Positions 22,406 to 30,929 of a stretch of 64,000 nt of DNA are shown one piece after another; the first letter of the stretch is position 1; the number at the start of each line of letters is the position of its first letter. The stretch is taken from the NCBI GenBank assembly GCA_041946825.1, contig JBHGBD010000001.1, positions 186,001-250,000 of the forward strand, read 5' to 3'. The DNA comes from CAZTHM01 sp041946825. Lineage in GTDB: Bacteria > Acidobacteriota > Terriglobia > UBA7540. A model generated the notes under the pieces. It was not told where the DNA came from, ran no database searches, and was given only the letters and a program-made list of their open reading frames with translations. The position numbers were made by a program, and so were the translations under genes.

Positions 22406-24104
22406 GTTTCATCGGAACCTTCACGCCCGCCTGCTCCGCGAACCTAATCGCTTCGTCATACCCCGCGTCCACATGCCGCGCGACGCCGATACCAGGGTCG
22501 TTGGTGAGAACGCGGTTGATACGCCTGGCCATTTCCGGCGTGCCGTCGGCGACGGTGACTTGCCCGGCGTGCAGGGAGTAGCCGATGCCCACACCTCCGC
22601 CGTTGTGAAACGACACCCAGCTCGCGCCGGATGCCGTATTGAGCAGCGCGTTCAAGATCGGCCAGTCGGCGATGGCGTCGCTGCCGTCTTTCATGCTTTC
22701 GGTTTCGCGGAAGGGCGAAGCGACCGAACCGCAATCGAGGTGGTCACGCCCCATGACGATGGGAGCCTTCAATTCGCCACGGGCCACCAGATCGTTGATG
22801 CGCTCTCCGAAAAGCGCGCGCTCGCCGTAACCCAGCCAGCAGATCCGCGCGGGCAATCCTTGAAATTTGACGTGTTTCCTCGCCAGTCGAATCCAGCGGT
22901 TCAGAATGGCGTTGTCGGGGAAAAGTTCGAGGACGAGATCGTCGGTGCGAAAGATGTCCCCCGCCTCACCTGAAAGCGCCACCCAACGGAACGGCCCGCG
23001 ACCTTCGCAGAACAACGGGCGTATGTAAGCCGGAACAAAGCCCGGAAAGTCGTACGCTTCTTTAACGCCGCCATGTTCGAAGGCCATGGTGCGGATATTG
23101 TTGCCGTAATCAAATGTGGCGGAGCCGAGCTTCTGCAGCGCCAGCATACCCGATACATGCCGCGCGATGGATTCGTAGGAACGCTTGAGGTAGTCCTCGG
23201 GATTCCGTACCCGGAGTTCGCCGGCATCTTCGAGACTCAATCCCCCGGGGATGTAGCCGTTCAACGGGTCGTGGGCGCTCGTCTGGTCGGTGAGGAGATC
23301 GGGGACGACGCCGCGGCGCGCAAGCTCGGGAATAACCTCGGCGCAGTTGCCCACCAGACCGACGGAGACGGCCTGTTTCTGGCGCACGGCGTTCTTGAGG
23401 ATGCGCAGCGCCTCGTCGAGGTCGTTGACGCAAATATCGCAATATCCGGTGCGAATGCGCCGCTTGATCTTCTCTGCGTCCACCTCGACGCCCAGAAAGG
23501 CCGCTCCATTGAGGGTGGCGGCAAGCGGCTGCGCGCCCCCCATGCCGCCCATGCCGCCCGAGACCACAAGCTTGCCGGCGAGGTCGCTGCCGAAGTGCTT
23601 TTGCGCCGCCGCCGCAAACGTCTCGTAAGTGCCCTGGAGGATCCCCTGCGTCCCGATGTAGATCCAGCTCCCGGCGGTCATCTGGCCGTACATGATCAGT
23701 CCCAGTCGCTCGAGTTCACGGAACTTTTCCCAGGTCGACCAGTGGCCGACCAGGTTGGCGTTGGCAATCAGCACGCGGGGCGCCCACTCGTGTGTTTGAA
23801 ACACGCCGACAGGCTTGCCGGATTGCACGAGCAGAGTCTCATCGTTTCCGAGTCCTCGGAGAGCCTTGACGATGGCGTGGAAACATTCCCAGTTTCTCGC
23901 CGCCCTTCCGGTGCCGCCGTAAATAATCAGATCCTGCGGCCGCTCAGCAACTTCCTCGTCGAGGTTGTTCATCAGCATCCGCAGCGCCGCTTCCTGCTGC
24001 CAGCCTTGGCAGGTGACCTCCGGGCCGCGCGGGGCGCGAACGGGGCGGTATTCGCGCGCTTTGCCGGCTTGACCCGCCAAGTGAGTTGTTACCGGATCGG
24101 GCAT
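22386..24104 (-). CDS. hutU: Urocanate hydratase HutU
   Basis: The 572-residue protein matches urocanase, which uses tightly bound NAD+ as an electrophile to hydrate urocanate to imidazolonepropionate. It contains WQQEAALRMLMNNLD near the start, GGMGGMGGAQPLA (NAD binding), and the late catalytic segment DHLDCGSVASPFRETESMKD, followed by NTASGASWVSFHNGGGVGIGYS. AGAGGATTCG lies before the ATG at 24104; the frame extends further upstream but this start matches the family. With hutI and ftcD it covers histidine degradation from urocanate to glutamate. No hutH is present in the window. Confidence 0.93.
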   Translation of the reverse strand: MPDPVTTHLAGQAGKAREYRPVRAPRGPEVTCQGWQQEAALRMLMNNLDEEVAERPQDLIIYGGTGRAARNWECFHAIVKALRGLGNDETLLVQSGKPVGVFQTHEWAPRVLIANANLVGHWSTWEKFRELERLGLIMYGQMTAGSWIYIGTQGILQGTYETFAAAAQKHFGSDLAGKLVVSGGMGGMGGAQPLAATLNGAAFLGVEVDAEKIKRRIRTGYCDICVNDLDEALRILKNAVRQKQAVSVGLVGNCAEVIPELARRGVVPDLLTDQTSAHDPLNGYIPGGLSLEDAGELRVRNPEDYLKRSYESIARHVSGMLALQKLGSATFDYGNNIRTMAFEHGGVKEAYDFPGFVPAYIRPLFCEGRGPFRWVALSGEAGDIFRTDDLVLELFPDNAILNRWIRLARKHVKFQGLPARICWLGYGERALFGERINDLVARGELKAPIVMGRDHLDCGSVASPFRETESMKDGSDAIADWPILNALLNTASGASWVSFHNGGGVGIGYSLHAGQVTVADGTPEMARRINRVLTNDPGIGVARHVDAGYDEAIRFAEQAGVKVPMKPVASDE

Positions 24105-24258
24105 GGTCGAATCCTCTGGGATGAATCTTAGCCCAGTAATCCTGAATCTGAAAGGGCGCGAAACGCGCGACGGAGCAGGGATGTTGACTCCGGTACGGAG
24201 GAGTGGTAGTTTCCCCGATGGCTCGCTGGCTGGGAAGTTCCTTCCGAATCTTCTGACG

Positions 24259-25062
24259 ATGAGCGCTGTTTTTCCTCCGCGGGGAATGCTGTTGCCAAAG
24301 CCGCAACTCGTGGCCGCTGGCGTACTTTTGTGTCTTGCCGCGGCCGGAGGCGCGCGCGGCGCGTCGCTGACCACCCCCCGGCTCTCCGAGCGCGTCCGGC
24401 AGGCCGACGACTACTATCTGGGCCGGCAGAACATCGAGAACGCCCGCCACGCGCTCGAACTGCTGCGCGAATACGTGGCGCAGAATCCCAACGATTACGA
24501 GGCGTGGTGGCGAATGTCGAAGGCCGCCTGCTTCCTGGCGCGGCACACCGAGAAACCTGAGAAACTGCGGTTCCTTGACGAAGGTGTGGCGGCAGGGAAG
24601 CGTGCGGTGGCGATCGCCCCGCAGCGCGTGGAGGGACATTTCTGGTTGGGCGCCAACTATGGCCTGACCGCCGAAGCGCGCAATTTCATCAGAGCGCTTC
24701 GTCTCGTCGATCCGATCCGGCAGGAAATGGAAACCGTCGTCCGCCTGGATCCCGACTACGAACAAGGGGCCGGAATGCGCGCCCTTGCACGCGTGGATTT
24801 TCGCGCTCCCTTCTTCAAAGGCGGTGACAAGCGCCGCTCGATGGAAACCCTTGAAAAGTGCCTCGCCCGTTTCCCTGACAACTCCCTTACCATGCTCTAC
24901 CTCGCCGACAGCTATATGGCGCTCGGCCTCCGCGAGGAAGCGCGACAGCAACTCGAAAGGATCCTCTCGCTCTGCCCCGACCCGAACTATGTAGCGGAGC
25001 TGACTGAAGATCGGGAAGAAGCCCGCGCCCGCCTGGCAAAATTCTTCCGCCCCGGAAAATAG
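24259..25062 (+). CDS. TPR-containing exported protein, TatT-like
   Basis: The 267-residue product from the ATG at 24259 has a signal-like hydrophobic run (QLVAAGVLLCLAAAGGARGA), then helical repeats with EGHFWLGANYGLTAEARN and LTMLYLADSYMALGLREEARQQLERILSLCPDP. It resembles the TatT lipoprotein subunit associated with some TRAP transporters, and also generic TPR proteins. No TRAP genes are near. The start is not certain: other in-frame ATGs lie at 24103 and 24286, and no strong binding site distinguishes them. It runs divergently from hutU. Confidence 0.65.
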   Translation: MSAVFPPRGMLLPKPQLVAAGVLLCLAAAGGARGASLTTPRLSERVRQADDYYLGRQNIENARHALELLREYVAQNPNDYEAWWRMSKAACFLARHTEKPEKLRFLDEGVAAGKRAVAIAPQRVEGHFWLGANYGLTAEARNFIRALRLVDPIRQEMETVVRLDPDYEQGAGMRALARVDFRAPFFKGGDKRRSMETLEKCLARFPDNSLTMLYLADSYMALGLREEARQQLERILSLCPDPNYVAELTEDREEARARLAKFFRPGK

Positions 25063-25161
25063 CTTTCACCAAGAAGGCTCTGGCCGGTCTCCTCCGCGGA
25101 TGGTCCGGTGAATTGTGCTAAGATGGCGAGAGTCGCGAGACGAGTGGCGCTCGCCTGACGG

Positions 25162-27021
25162 ATGGGCTCAAACGAATTCCGCACAATCTGCGAACTCTTT
25201 CTCGGGACGATTGATGGCCGCCCGAAGGCCGATGCGTTCCTCATTAAATCCCAGAGGCAATACCGCAGTGTTTCTTCCGCAGAGGCTCTGCGGCAGGTGG
25301 CGGCGCTCGCCGCGGCGCTCGACCGTCAGGGAGTGGCGCCGGGCGACCGCGTTGCGATCATTTCCGAAAATCGTTTGGAATGGGCGCTCACCGATTTCGC
25401 GTTGCTGGGATTGGGGGCGATTGGCGTTCCCATTTATCCCACGTTGCTGGAGCCCGATGTGGAATTCATCCTTCGCGACTCCGGTTCCGTCGGAGTCGTT
25501 TTGTCCACGCGGGCGCAGCTCCGAAAGGTCGTCAGTATTCGCCCAAGGCTCCCTCAGTTGGGGTTCGTCCTGGGGATGGATCGTCTCGAGGAATCGATTC
25601 GAGGGGCGCGAGGTTGGCACGAGGTGGTGGAGGAAGAAGCTGCGCAAGGGATATCGTCCATCGAGTCCTTTCGTCAAAAAGCGGCGAAGGTTGAGGCGCA
25701 ACAGATTGCGACGCTGCTTTACACTTCCGGCACGACCGGGGAACCGAAGGGTGTCGTTCTGACCCACGCGAACATCGTCTCCAATGTTCAAGCCTGCCGC
25801 GCCCTGTTCGATTTCGGCCCGGGCGATGTGGGGTTCTCATTCCTGCCGCTCAGTCACATCTTCGAGCGCATGCTCGATTATTTCTGCATTTGGGCCGGTG
25901 TCTCGATTGCCTATCCCGAAAGCATGGAACGGATGCCGCAGAATCTCCTGGAGGTCCGCCCGACGGTGATGGCCGTGGTGCCGCGCGTCCTCGAGAAGAT
26001 CCGGGACCGGGTGATGGAGACGGTTCGCCAGGGTTCGCCGCCGAAGCGGCGCCTGTTTGGCTGGGCCGAGCGGGTCTGCAGGCGCCGGGCGCGGGCGCGA
26101 CTGGAGAACCGGTCGCCGGGCGCGCTCTTGAGCATGCAGTACGCTGTGGCGGATAGAGTCGTCTGCACCAGAGTCCGCGCAGCTCTCGGTGGCCGTATGA
26201 GAATGCTGATTTCCGGCGCTGCGCCGCTCTCCCCCGACATCGCGGAATTCTTCCACGCCATGGGAATGCCCGTGTATGAAGGTTACGGGCTGACGGAAAC
26301 TTCGCCTGTCATTGCGGTGAATTTCCCCGGCTCCATCAAGCTGGGGACCGTGGGCCGGCCCATACCCGGCGTCGAAGTGAAGCTGAGCGACGATCGGGTG
26401 GACGAGGACTTCGGCGCGGGAAGGGAAATCCTCACGCGCGGGCCGAACGTCACACCGGGATACTACCAATCGGATGAATCGAACCGCGAAGCCTTCGCGG
26501 ACGGCTGGTTCCGCACCGGCGACCTTGGCTCGCTCGACGTCGACGGGTATCTCTCCATTACCGGTCGCAAGAAGAACCTCTTCAAGACCTCGGGCGGGAA
26601 ATACGTTTCTCCGGAAAAGATCGAAAGCCTGTTTCAAGGTCATCCCTACGTCGCGCAGATAGTTGTGGTCGGCGACGGCCGGCGGTTTGTGAGCGCGTTG
26701 ATTGTGCCGCATTTCACCCGCCTGGAAGCTTACGCGCGCGAGCAAAACATCGAATTCCGAAACCGCGAGGAGTTGACGGCCCAAGCCGCCATACGCACCT
26801 ATGTCGGCCAACTCGTGGATGAGGCCACGCGATGGCTGGCGCCGCACGAGAAGATTCGCCAGTTCACTTTATTGGGCAGGGAGTTCTCTCTTGAAAATGG
26901 CGAGCTGACGCCTACGCAGAAGATCCGTCGGCGCGTCGTGCAAGAGCGCTGTCGCGATGTTATCGAGAAGATGTACTCGAAGTGCTCGTCTTCACCCAAC
27001 TTGCCACGGGTCGTTGAATGA
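25162..27021 (+). CDS. Long-chain acyl-CoA ligase-like AMP-binding enzyme
   Basis: The 619-residue protein has the ANL P-loop LLYTSGTTGEPKGVVLTH, the FLPLSHIFER segment, the YGLTETSP motif, WFRTGDLG with the catalytic Asp, and the lid KNLFKTSGGKYVSPEKIE. The insert after SHIFER and the length of about 600 residues match the FadD15/COG1022 long-chain type. It activates fatty acids to acyl-AMP and then acyl-CoA at the membrane. The FAD oxidase gene starts 45 bases downstream, which could indicate co-transcription, though no pathway link is clear. Confidence 0.9.
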   Translation: MGSNEFRTICELFLGTIDGRPKADAFLIKSQRQYRSVSSAEALRQVAALAAALDRQGVAPGDRVAIISENRLEWALTDFALLGLGAIGVPIYPTLLEPDVEFILRDSGSVGVVLSTRAQLRKVVSIRPRLPQLGFVLGMDRLEESIRGARGWHEVVEEEAAQGISSIESFRQKAAKVEAQQIATLLYTSGTTGEPKGVVLTHANIVSNVQACRALFDFGPGDVGFSFLPLSHIFERMLDYFCIWAGVSIAYPESMERMPQNLLEVRPTVMAVVPRVLEKIRDRVMETVRQGSPPKRRLFGWAERVCRRRARARLENRSPGALLSMQYAVADRVVCTRVRAALGGRMRMLISGAAPLSPDIAEFFHAMGMPVYEGYGLTETSPVIAVNFPGSIKLGTVGRPIPGVEVKLSDDRVDEDFGAGREILTRGPNVTPGYYQSDESNREAFADGWFRTGDLGSLDVDGYLSITGRKKNLFKTSGGKYVSPEKIESLFQGHPYVAQIVVVGDGRRFVSALIVPHFTRLEAYAREQNIEFRNREELTAQAAIRTYVGQLVDEATRWLAPHEKIRQFTLLGREFSLENGELTPTQKIRRRVVQERCRDVIEKMYSKCSSSPNLPRVVE

Positions 27022-27066
27022 ACGCGGACCGGGCCGTGTGCAACAGCCTTTGAGCGGGGAGAAGAA

Positions 27067-28317
27067 ATGAAAAAGGGCCGGCGCGAATTCGTTAAATCGT
27101 TGGCGGGAGCTGCGGTGATCGCCCCAGGCGCCGCCGCTTCGCGCTTCCCGCAGGGACCCACCATGGAAACAGCAAAACCGTACGATATCGCGGTGATCGG
27201 CGCGGGGGTTTTCGGCGCCTGGAGCGCCTATCACTTGCAACGAGCCGGGAAGAAGGTGGCGCTCGTGGATGCCTACGGACCGGCGAACAGCCGCGCCAGT
27301 TCGGGGGGCGAGTCGCGCATCATCCGTATGGGTTATGGCCCGAACGAGCTCTATACGCGCTGGTCGATACGCTCGCTTGAGCTTTGGAAGGGATTCTTCG
27401 CCCGCGCCGGAAAGCCGCTCTTCCACCGCACCGGCGTCTTCTGGATGATGCACGAAGGCGATCAGTACTCGCTCGATTCGCTGGCCATGCTGCAGAAGCT
27501 GAAAGTGCCTCACCAGCGCCTCACCCGCCCCGAACTTGAGAAGACCTACCCGCAGATCGATTTTGGCACCGTCGCTTGGGGAATCCTCGAGCCTGAGAGC
27601 GGAGCCCTGATGGCACGGCGAGCGGTGCAGGCCGTCGTGGATGAAGTTGTTCGCAACGGAGGAGAATATCGCGTGGGCGCGATAACGCAGCCCAGAGGCC
27701 AGAAGTCCGTGGCGATGGTCACCACGGGCACGGGTGAAACTATCAGTGCCGGGATTTACATCTTTGCCTGCGGGCCGTGGCTGCCCAAGATTTTTCCCGA
27801 CCTGCTCGGTGGCCGAATCCGTCCGACGCGCCAGGAAGTTTTCTTCTTCGGCATTCCTCCCGGTGATAAGCGATTCTCGCCGCCCGCGATGCCAGTGTGG
27901 ATTGATTTGACTAACGAGTACTACGGCTTTCCCGACCTGGAAAGTCGCGGCTTCAAAATTGCTCTCGACCGCCACGGACCCCCGCATGACCCCGACTCAA
28001 CGAACCGCGTCGTCAGTCCCGAGCAGCTTCGCGAAGTGCGCGAGATTCTGGGAAAACGTTTTCCAGGATTGAAAGATGCGCCAGTGGTTGAGACTCGTGT
28101 CTGTCAATACGAAAACACTTCGAACGGCGACTTCCTCATCGACCGCCATCCGGACTTCGACAATGTCTGGCTGGTCGGCGGCGGGTCAGGCCACGGCTTC
28201 AAGCACGGGCCAGCGCTGGGTGAATACGTCGCGCGACTCGTCACACAGGGCGCCACGACTGAACACCGCTTTTCTCTCGCCACGAAAGAGAAAGTGGACG
28301 CGCGCTCAGTTTTCTAG
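27067..28317 (+). CDS. FAD-dependent amino-acid/sarcosine oxidase (SolA-like), Tat leader
   Basis: The 416-residue protein has an N-terminal Tat-like motif RREFVKSL followed by a hydrophobic region, then the FAD-binding GAGVFG (VIGAGVFGAWSAYHL). The segment RVCQYENTSNGDFLIDRHP matches the covalent flavin Cys region of monomeric sarcosine oxidase and N-methyltryptophan oxidase. It probably oxidises an N-methyl or amino substrate with oxygen, producing peroxide. A Tat leader on a SolA-type oxidase is unusual and suggests periplasmic action. A hairpin terminator lies 58 bases after the stop. Confidence 0.85.
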   Translation: MKKGRREFVKSLAGAAVIAPGAAASRFPQGPTMETAKPYDIAVIGAGVFGAWSAYHLQRAGKKVALVDAYGPANSRASSGGESRIIRMGYGPNELYTRWSIRSLELWKGFFARAGKPLFHRTGVFWMMHEGDQYSLDSLAMLQKLKVPHQRLTRPELEKTYPQIDFGTVAWGILEPESGALMARRAVQAVVDEVVRNGGEYRVGAITQPRGQKSVAMVTTGTGETISAGIYIFACGPWLPKIFPDLLGGRIRPTRQEVFFFGIPPGDKRFSPPAMPVWIDLTNEYYGFPDLESRGFKIALDRHGPPHDPDSTNRVVSPEQLREVREILGKRFPGLKDAPVVETRVCQYENTSNGDFLIDRHPDFDNVWLVGGGSGHGFKHGPALGEYVARLVTQGATTEHRFSLATKEKVDARSVF

Positions 28318-28374
28318 ACAGGAGTCTGCTGGGGTTCCTGTGGCGCAGGCGCACACGGCCTGAACCGCCGTCCT

Positions 28375-28400
28375 CCGTGGCCGATTGCGCCACGGCTTTT
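28375..28400 (+). terminator. Intrinsic terminator after the FAD oxidase gene
   Basis: CCGTGGC (28375-28381) and GCCACGG (28389-28395) form a 7-bp stem with a 7-base loop, followed by CTTTT. It separates the oxidase gene from the pirin gene. Confidence 0.65.
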
Positions 28401-28431
28401 GGCAGCGTAGACTTTTTGTCTGGAGGACACA

Positions 28432-29334
28432 ATGTCGCTTCGACCTATCAAACGGCTCATCAGATCTAAACCGACGCTCGAGGGCGCGGGCGTGCATCTG
28501 CGCCGCGCGTTTGGCTTTGGCAATACATCGGATTTTGATCCGTTCCTTCTCCTCGATGATTTCCGCAATGAGAATCCCGAGGATTACCTGGCGGGATTCC
28601 CGTGGCATCCGCACCGGGGAATTGAAACCGTTACCTATGTCCTGGCGGGCACGGTCGAGCATGGCGACAGCATGGGGAACCACGGCGCTATCGCCGCCGG
28701 CGACGTTCAGTGGATGACGGCGGGCAGCGGCATCATCCACCAGGAGATGCCTAAAGGCGACGCCGCGGGGCGAATGCACGGTTTCCAGTTGTGGGCCAAC
28801 CTGCCGGCCGATCTCAAAATGACTCCGCCGCGCTATCAGGAAGTTAAGGCGCCGGACATTCCCGTCATCACCGATGACGACGGCACGCAAGTCCGTATTG
28901 TCTGCGGGACTTTTTGGGGTAGGAAAGGACCCGTGGACGGGATCGCCGCCGATCCGATTTACATCGACGTTTCCGTTCCACCGGGCAAGCGCAAGACCCT
29001 GCCGGTGGAGACGACTCGCCACGCCTTCGCGTATGTATTTGCCGGGGCGGGGAAGTTCTGCAACGCCTCAGGGCCGCTCGCCGTGCCCACCGAGCCGGCG
29101 GGATGGGCGGACACCGCGCCGCCCACTGAGGCGGACAATCGTTCACTTATCCTCTTCGATCGCGGCGACGAACTCTCGGTTCAAGCTGGCGACGAGGGAA
29201 TCCGCTTCCTATTGGTTTCAGGAAAACCCCTCCAGGAACCCGTCGCGTGGTACGGCCCCATCGTTATGAACACCCAGGAGCAACTCCGCCAGGCGTTCCG
29301 CGAACTCGAACTGGGGACGTTCCTAAAGACGTAG
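28432..29334 (+). CDS. Pirin-family protein
   Basis: The 300-residue protein has two cupin domains. The N-terminal one has the metal-binding HPHRGIETVTYVLAG (two His) and GSGIIHQEMP (His, Glu) typical of pirins, with HGFQLWANLP following. Pirins bind iron; some act as quercetin dioxygenases, others in redox sensing or transcription. GGAGGACACA precedes the ATG at 28432. The C-terminal cupin lacks a complete metal set, as is usual. It is transcribed alone, between a terminator and a small secreted protein gene. Confidence 0.9.
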   Translation: MSLRPIKRLIRSKPTLEGAGVHLRRAFGFGNTSDFDPFLLLDDFRNENPEDYLAGFPWHPHRGIETVTYVLAGTVEHGDSMGNHGAIAAGDVQWMTAGSGIIHQEMPKGDAAGRMHGFQLWANLPADLKMTPPRYQEVKAPDIPVITDDDGTQVRIVCGTFWGRKGPVDGIAADPIYIDVSVPPGKRKTLPVETTRHAFAYVFAGAGKFCNASGPLAVPTEPAGWADTAPPTEADNRSLILFDRGDELSVQAGDEGIRFLLVSGKPLQEPVAWYGPIVMNTQEQLRQAFRELELGTFLKT

Positions 29335-29417
29335 GGGCTGGCACAGAGCGTGGGACTTCACTTAAGATGCGGACTGGGGAGATCGGCCCATTCAAGGGTT
29401 GGGCCACAGGATAGACT

Positions 29418-29834
29418 ATGTTCCAGATTCTTCTCGCCGCTGCCTTCGTTTTACCCTACCAAGCATCCGTGGCGCCCGCAACGCGAAACGCCGCCGCCGA
29501 GGACCGCGACATCCGGAAGTTGCTAGATGCAGCGGGCAAACGCCACCGCGCGTGGGAATGGAAGGGGCCCCTCCCAGAGGTAGAAACCGTGGCGAAGCAC
29601 GGCAAAATCATCGCCCCAAAACTATTGAAGTTGTTGGACCACCCTGGGGATAATTCGACCTTCAATCACATGATTGTCGATCAACAGATTCAGCTCGTCC
29701 TCTGCAGGATATTTGATGAGCAGCCCGAGCACGCACGCACAATCTATTTTGTTCGCACAACTGAGGACCAGAATAGAAAGGTAAAGGCATTCTGGAAGGC
29801 CCGTGTCGATAAGTTCGTTCGCGAAGGCAAGTAA
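29418..29834 (+). CDS. Small secreted protein, function unknown
   Basis: The 138-residue product begins with a likely signal peptide (MFQILLAAAFVLPYQASVAPA). The mature part is charged, with WEWKGPLPEVETVAKHGKIIAPKLLKLLDHP and a helical C-terminus rich in Lys, Arg and Phe. No known family was recognised. The upstream region has only a weak binding site, and the ATG at 29418 is the best start because it gives a complete signal. The gene ends 56 bases before the convergent PIG-L gene. Confidence 0.6.
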   Translation: MFQILLAAAFVLPYQASVAPATRNAAAEDRDIRKLLDAAGKRHRAWEWKGPLPEVETVAKHGKIIAPKLLKLLDHPGDNSTFNHMIVDQQIQLVLCRIFDEQPEHARTIYFVRTTEDQNRKVKAFWKARVDKFVREGK

Positions 29835-29889
29835 CCCGCCAAGTTGACACTTCGTTCCTCGTGAAGCCAGACACATTCCATGGGGCAAG

Positions 29890-30879
29890 TTATCTGATGG
29901 GGACGGCGTGTTTTTTGACGTAGCTATCCACGCGGGGGTCGCGGTCGGCGCCGGAAGCGCCGGGCGGGATATAGTGGAAGGCTTCGGCGTACTCGACGCC
30001 ATATTGTTTGCCGAGCTCGCGGCTGGTATCCATCACGAATTCGCGGATATAGTTTCGGTCGGCGGTCAGGTCGTCGTCGCCGAGGAGAGGCAGGCGCTGG
30101 TCTTTCTTCGCCAGCTCGGCGCGCAAGCGCGAGCCGAGGTGCCCGGCGGGGCCTTTCGCAACGTTCGCCCGATTGGCGTCGATTTTCTTTTCAATCTGCT
30201 TCGAGATATCCACGACGCGAGTAATTTCCGGGCGCCGGGCGTAGTAGTACTTGTCCCCGACAGTCTTCGGCTCCAGGCCTGCCGCAAAGTGTTCGGGATA
30301 ATCGTGCGCGCGACCGGCCATCCAGCAGGCGGCTTCGACCGCACGGGCCAGCATGTAGTGGTCGGGATTCTCCTCGTCATGCGCCCAGGGATCCCAGCAA
30401 ACGACCGTATCCACTTTGAGAAGACGTATCAAAAATATAATCCGTCCGATTAATTCGTTCAGTGAAATGTCAGCCATGCGGTGGTTGCTGTAGTTGAGGT
30501 CGAAGTGGCGCTGGCAGCCCAGGACGCGGGCGACCTGGGCGGTGTCGCGCTCGTTGCCGAGGACATTCTCGCCGATGGTTCCCGGTGTGCCCAGCCCGGG
30601 CGCGTCCCCCATGTCGTCGTTTGTGGCGCGCACCAGGTAGCCGGTATAACCCTCTTCAATCAGCTTCGCCACCGTCCCCGAGGCCATCAGCGGGATGTCG
30701 TCGGAGTGCGCCTGAAGCGCGAGCAGGACTTTCCCTTTGTGGGGCTGGCCCGCCGCGGGGCGCTCGAGAAAGACCGGGCTTGCCGCCTGCGGCGGACGCA
30801 GTTGTGCGCAGGTCAGGCGCGTCAACGTGCCGCCGGCCAGCATGGTGCCCAGGAAGGTTCGGCGTAACATGTGGGCCAT
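29890..30879 (-). CDS. PIG-L family deacetylase
   Basis: The 329-residue protein has the zinc-site motif ALQAHSDDIPLMASG (here H-S-D-D instead of the common H-P-D-D), followed by further ligands in DPWAHDEENPDHYMLARAV. The fold belongs to the LmbE/MshB group that removes N-acetyl groups from sugars. A twin-Arg-like leader (LRRTFLGTMLAGGTLTRL) suggests export. Two in-frame ATGs lie close together (30879 and 30870) and a longer open frame reaches 30933. The overlap with the sigma-factor stop favours the shorter start. Substrate unknown. Confidence 0.85.
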   Translation of the reverse strand: MAHMLRRTFLGTMLAGGTLTRLTCAQLRPPQAASPVFLERPAAGQPHKGKVLLALQAHSDDIPLMASGTVAKLIEEGYTGYLVRATNDDMGDAPGLGTPGTIGENVLGNERDTAQVARVLGCQRHFDLNYSNHRMADISLNELIGRIIFLIRLLKVDTVVCWDPWAHDEENPDHYMLARAVEAACWMAGRAHDYPEHFAAGLEPKTVGDKYYYARRPEITRVVDISKQIEKKIDANRANVAKGPAGHLGSRLRAELAKKDQRLPLLGDDDLTADRNYIREFVMDTSRELGKQYGVEYAEAFHYIPPGASGADRDPRVDSYVKKHAVPIR

Positions 30880-30929
30880 TATACGCTTATCAGGTTCGGT
30901 GCGACGAATACCGAAAGCGTGGTTCGCGC

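Noticed and set aside
23073..24131. 352-residue forward open frame opposite hutU
   Set aside because: The minus-strand urocanase is certain, and the forward frame has no coding signature of its own.
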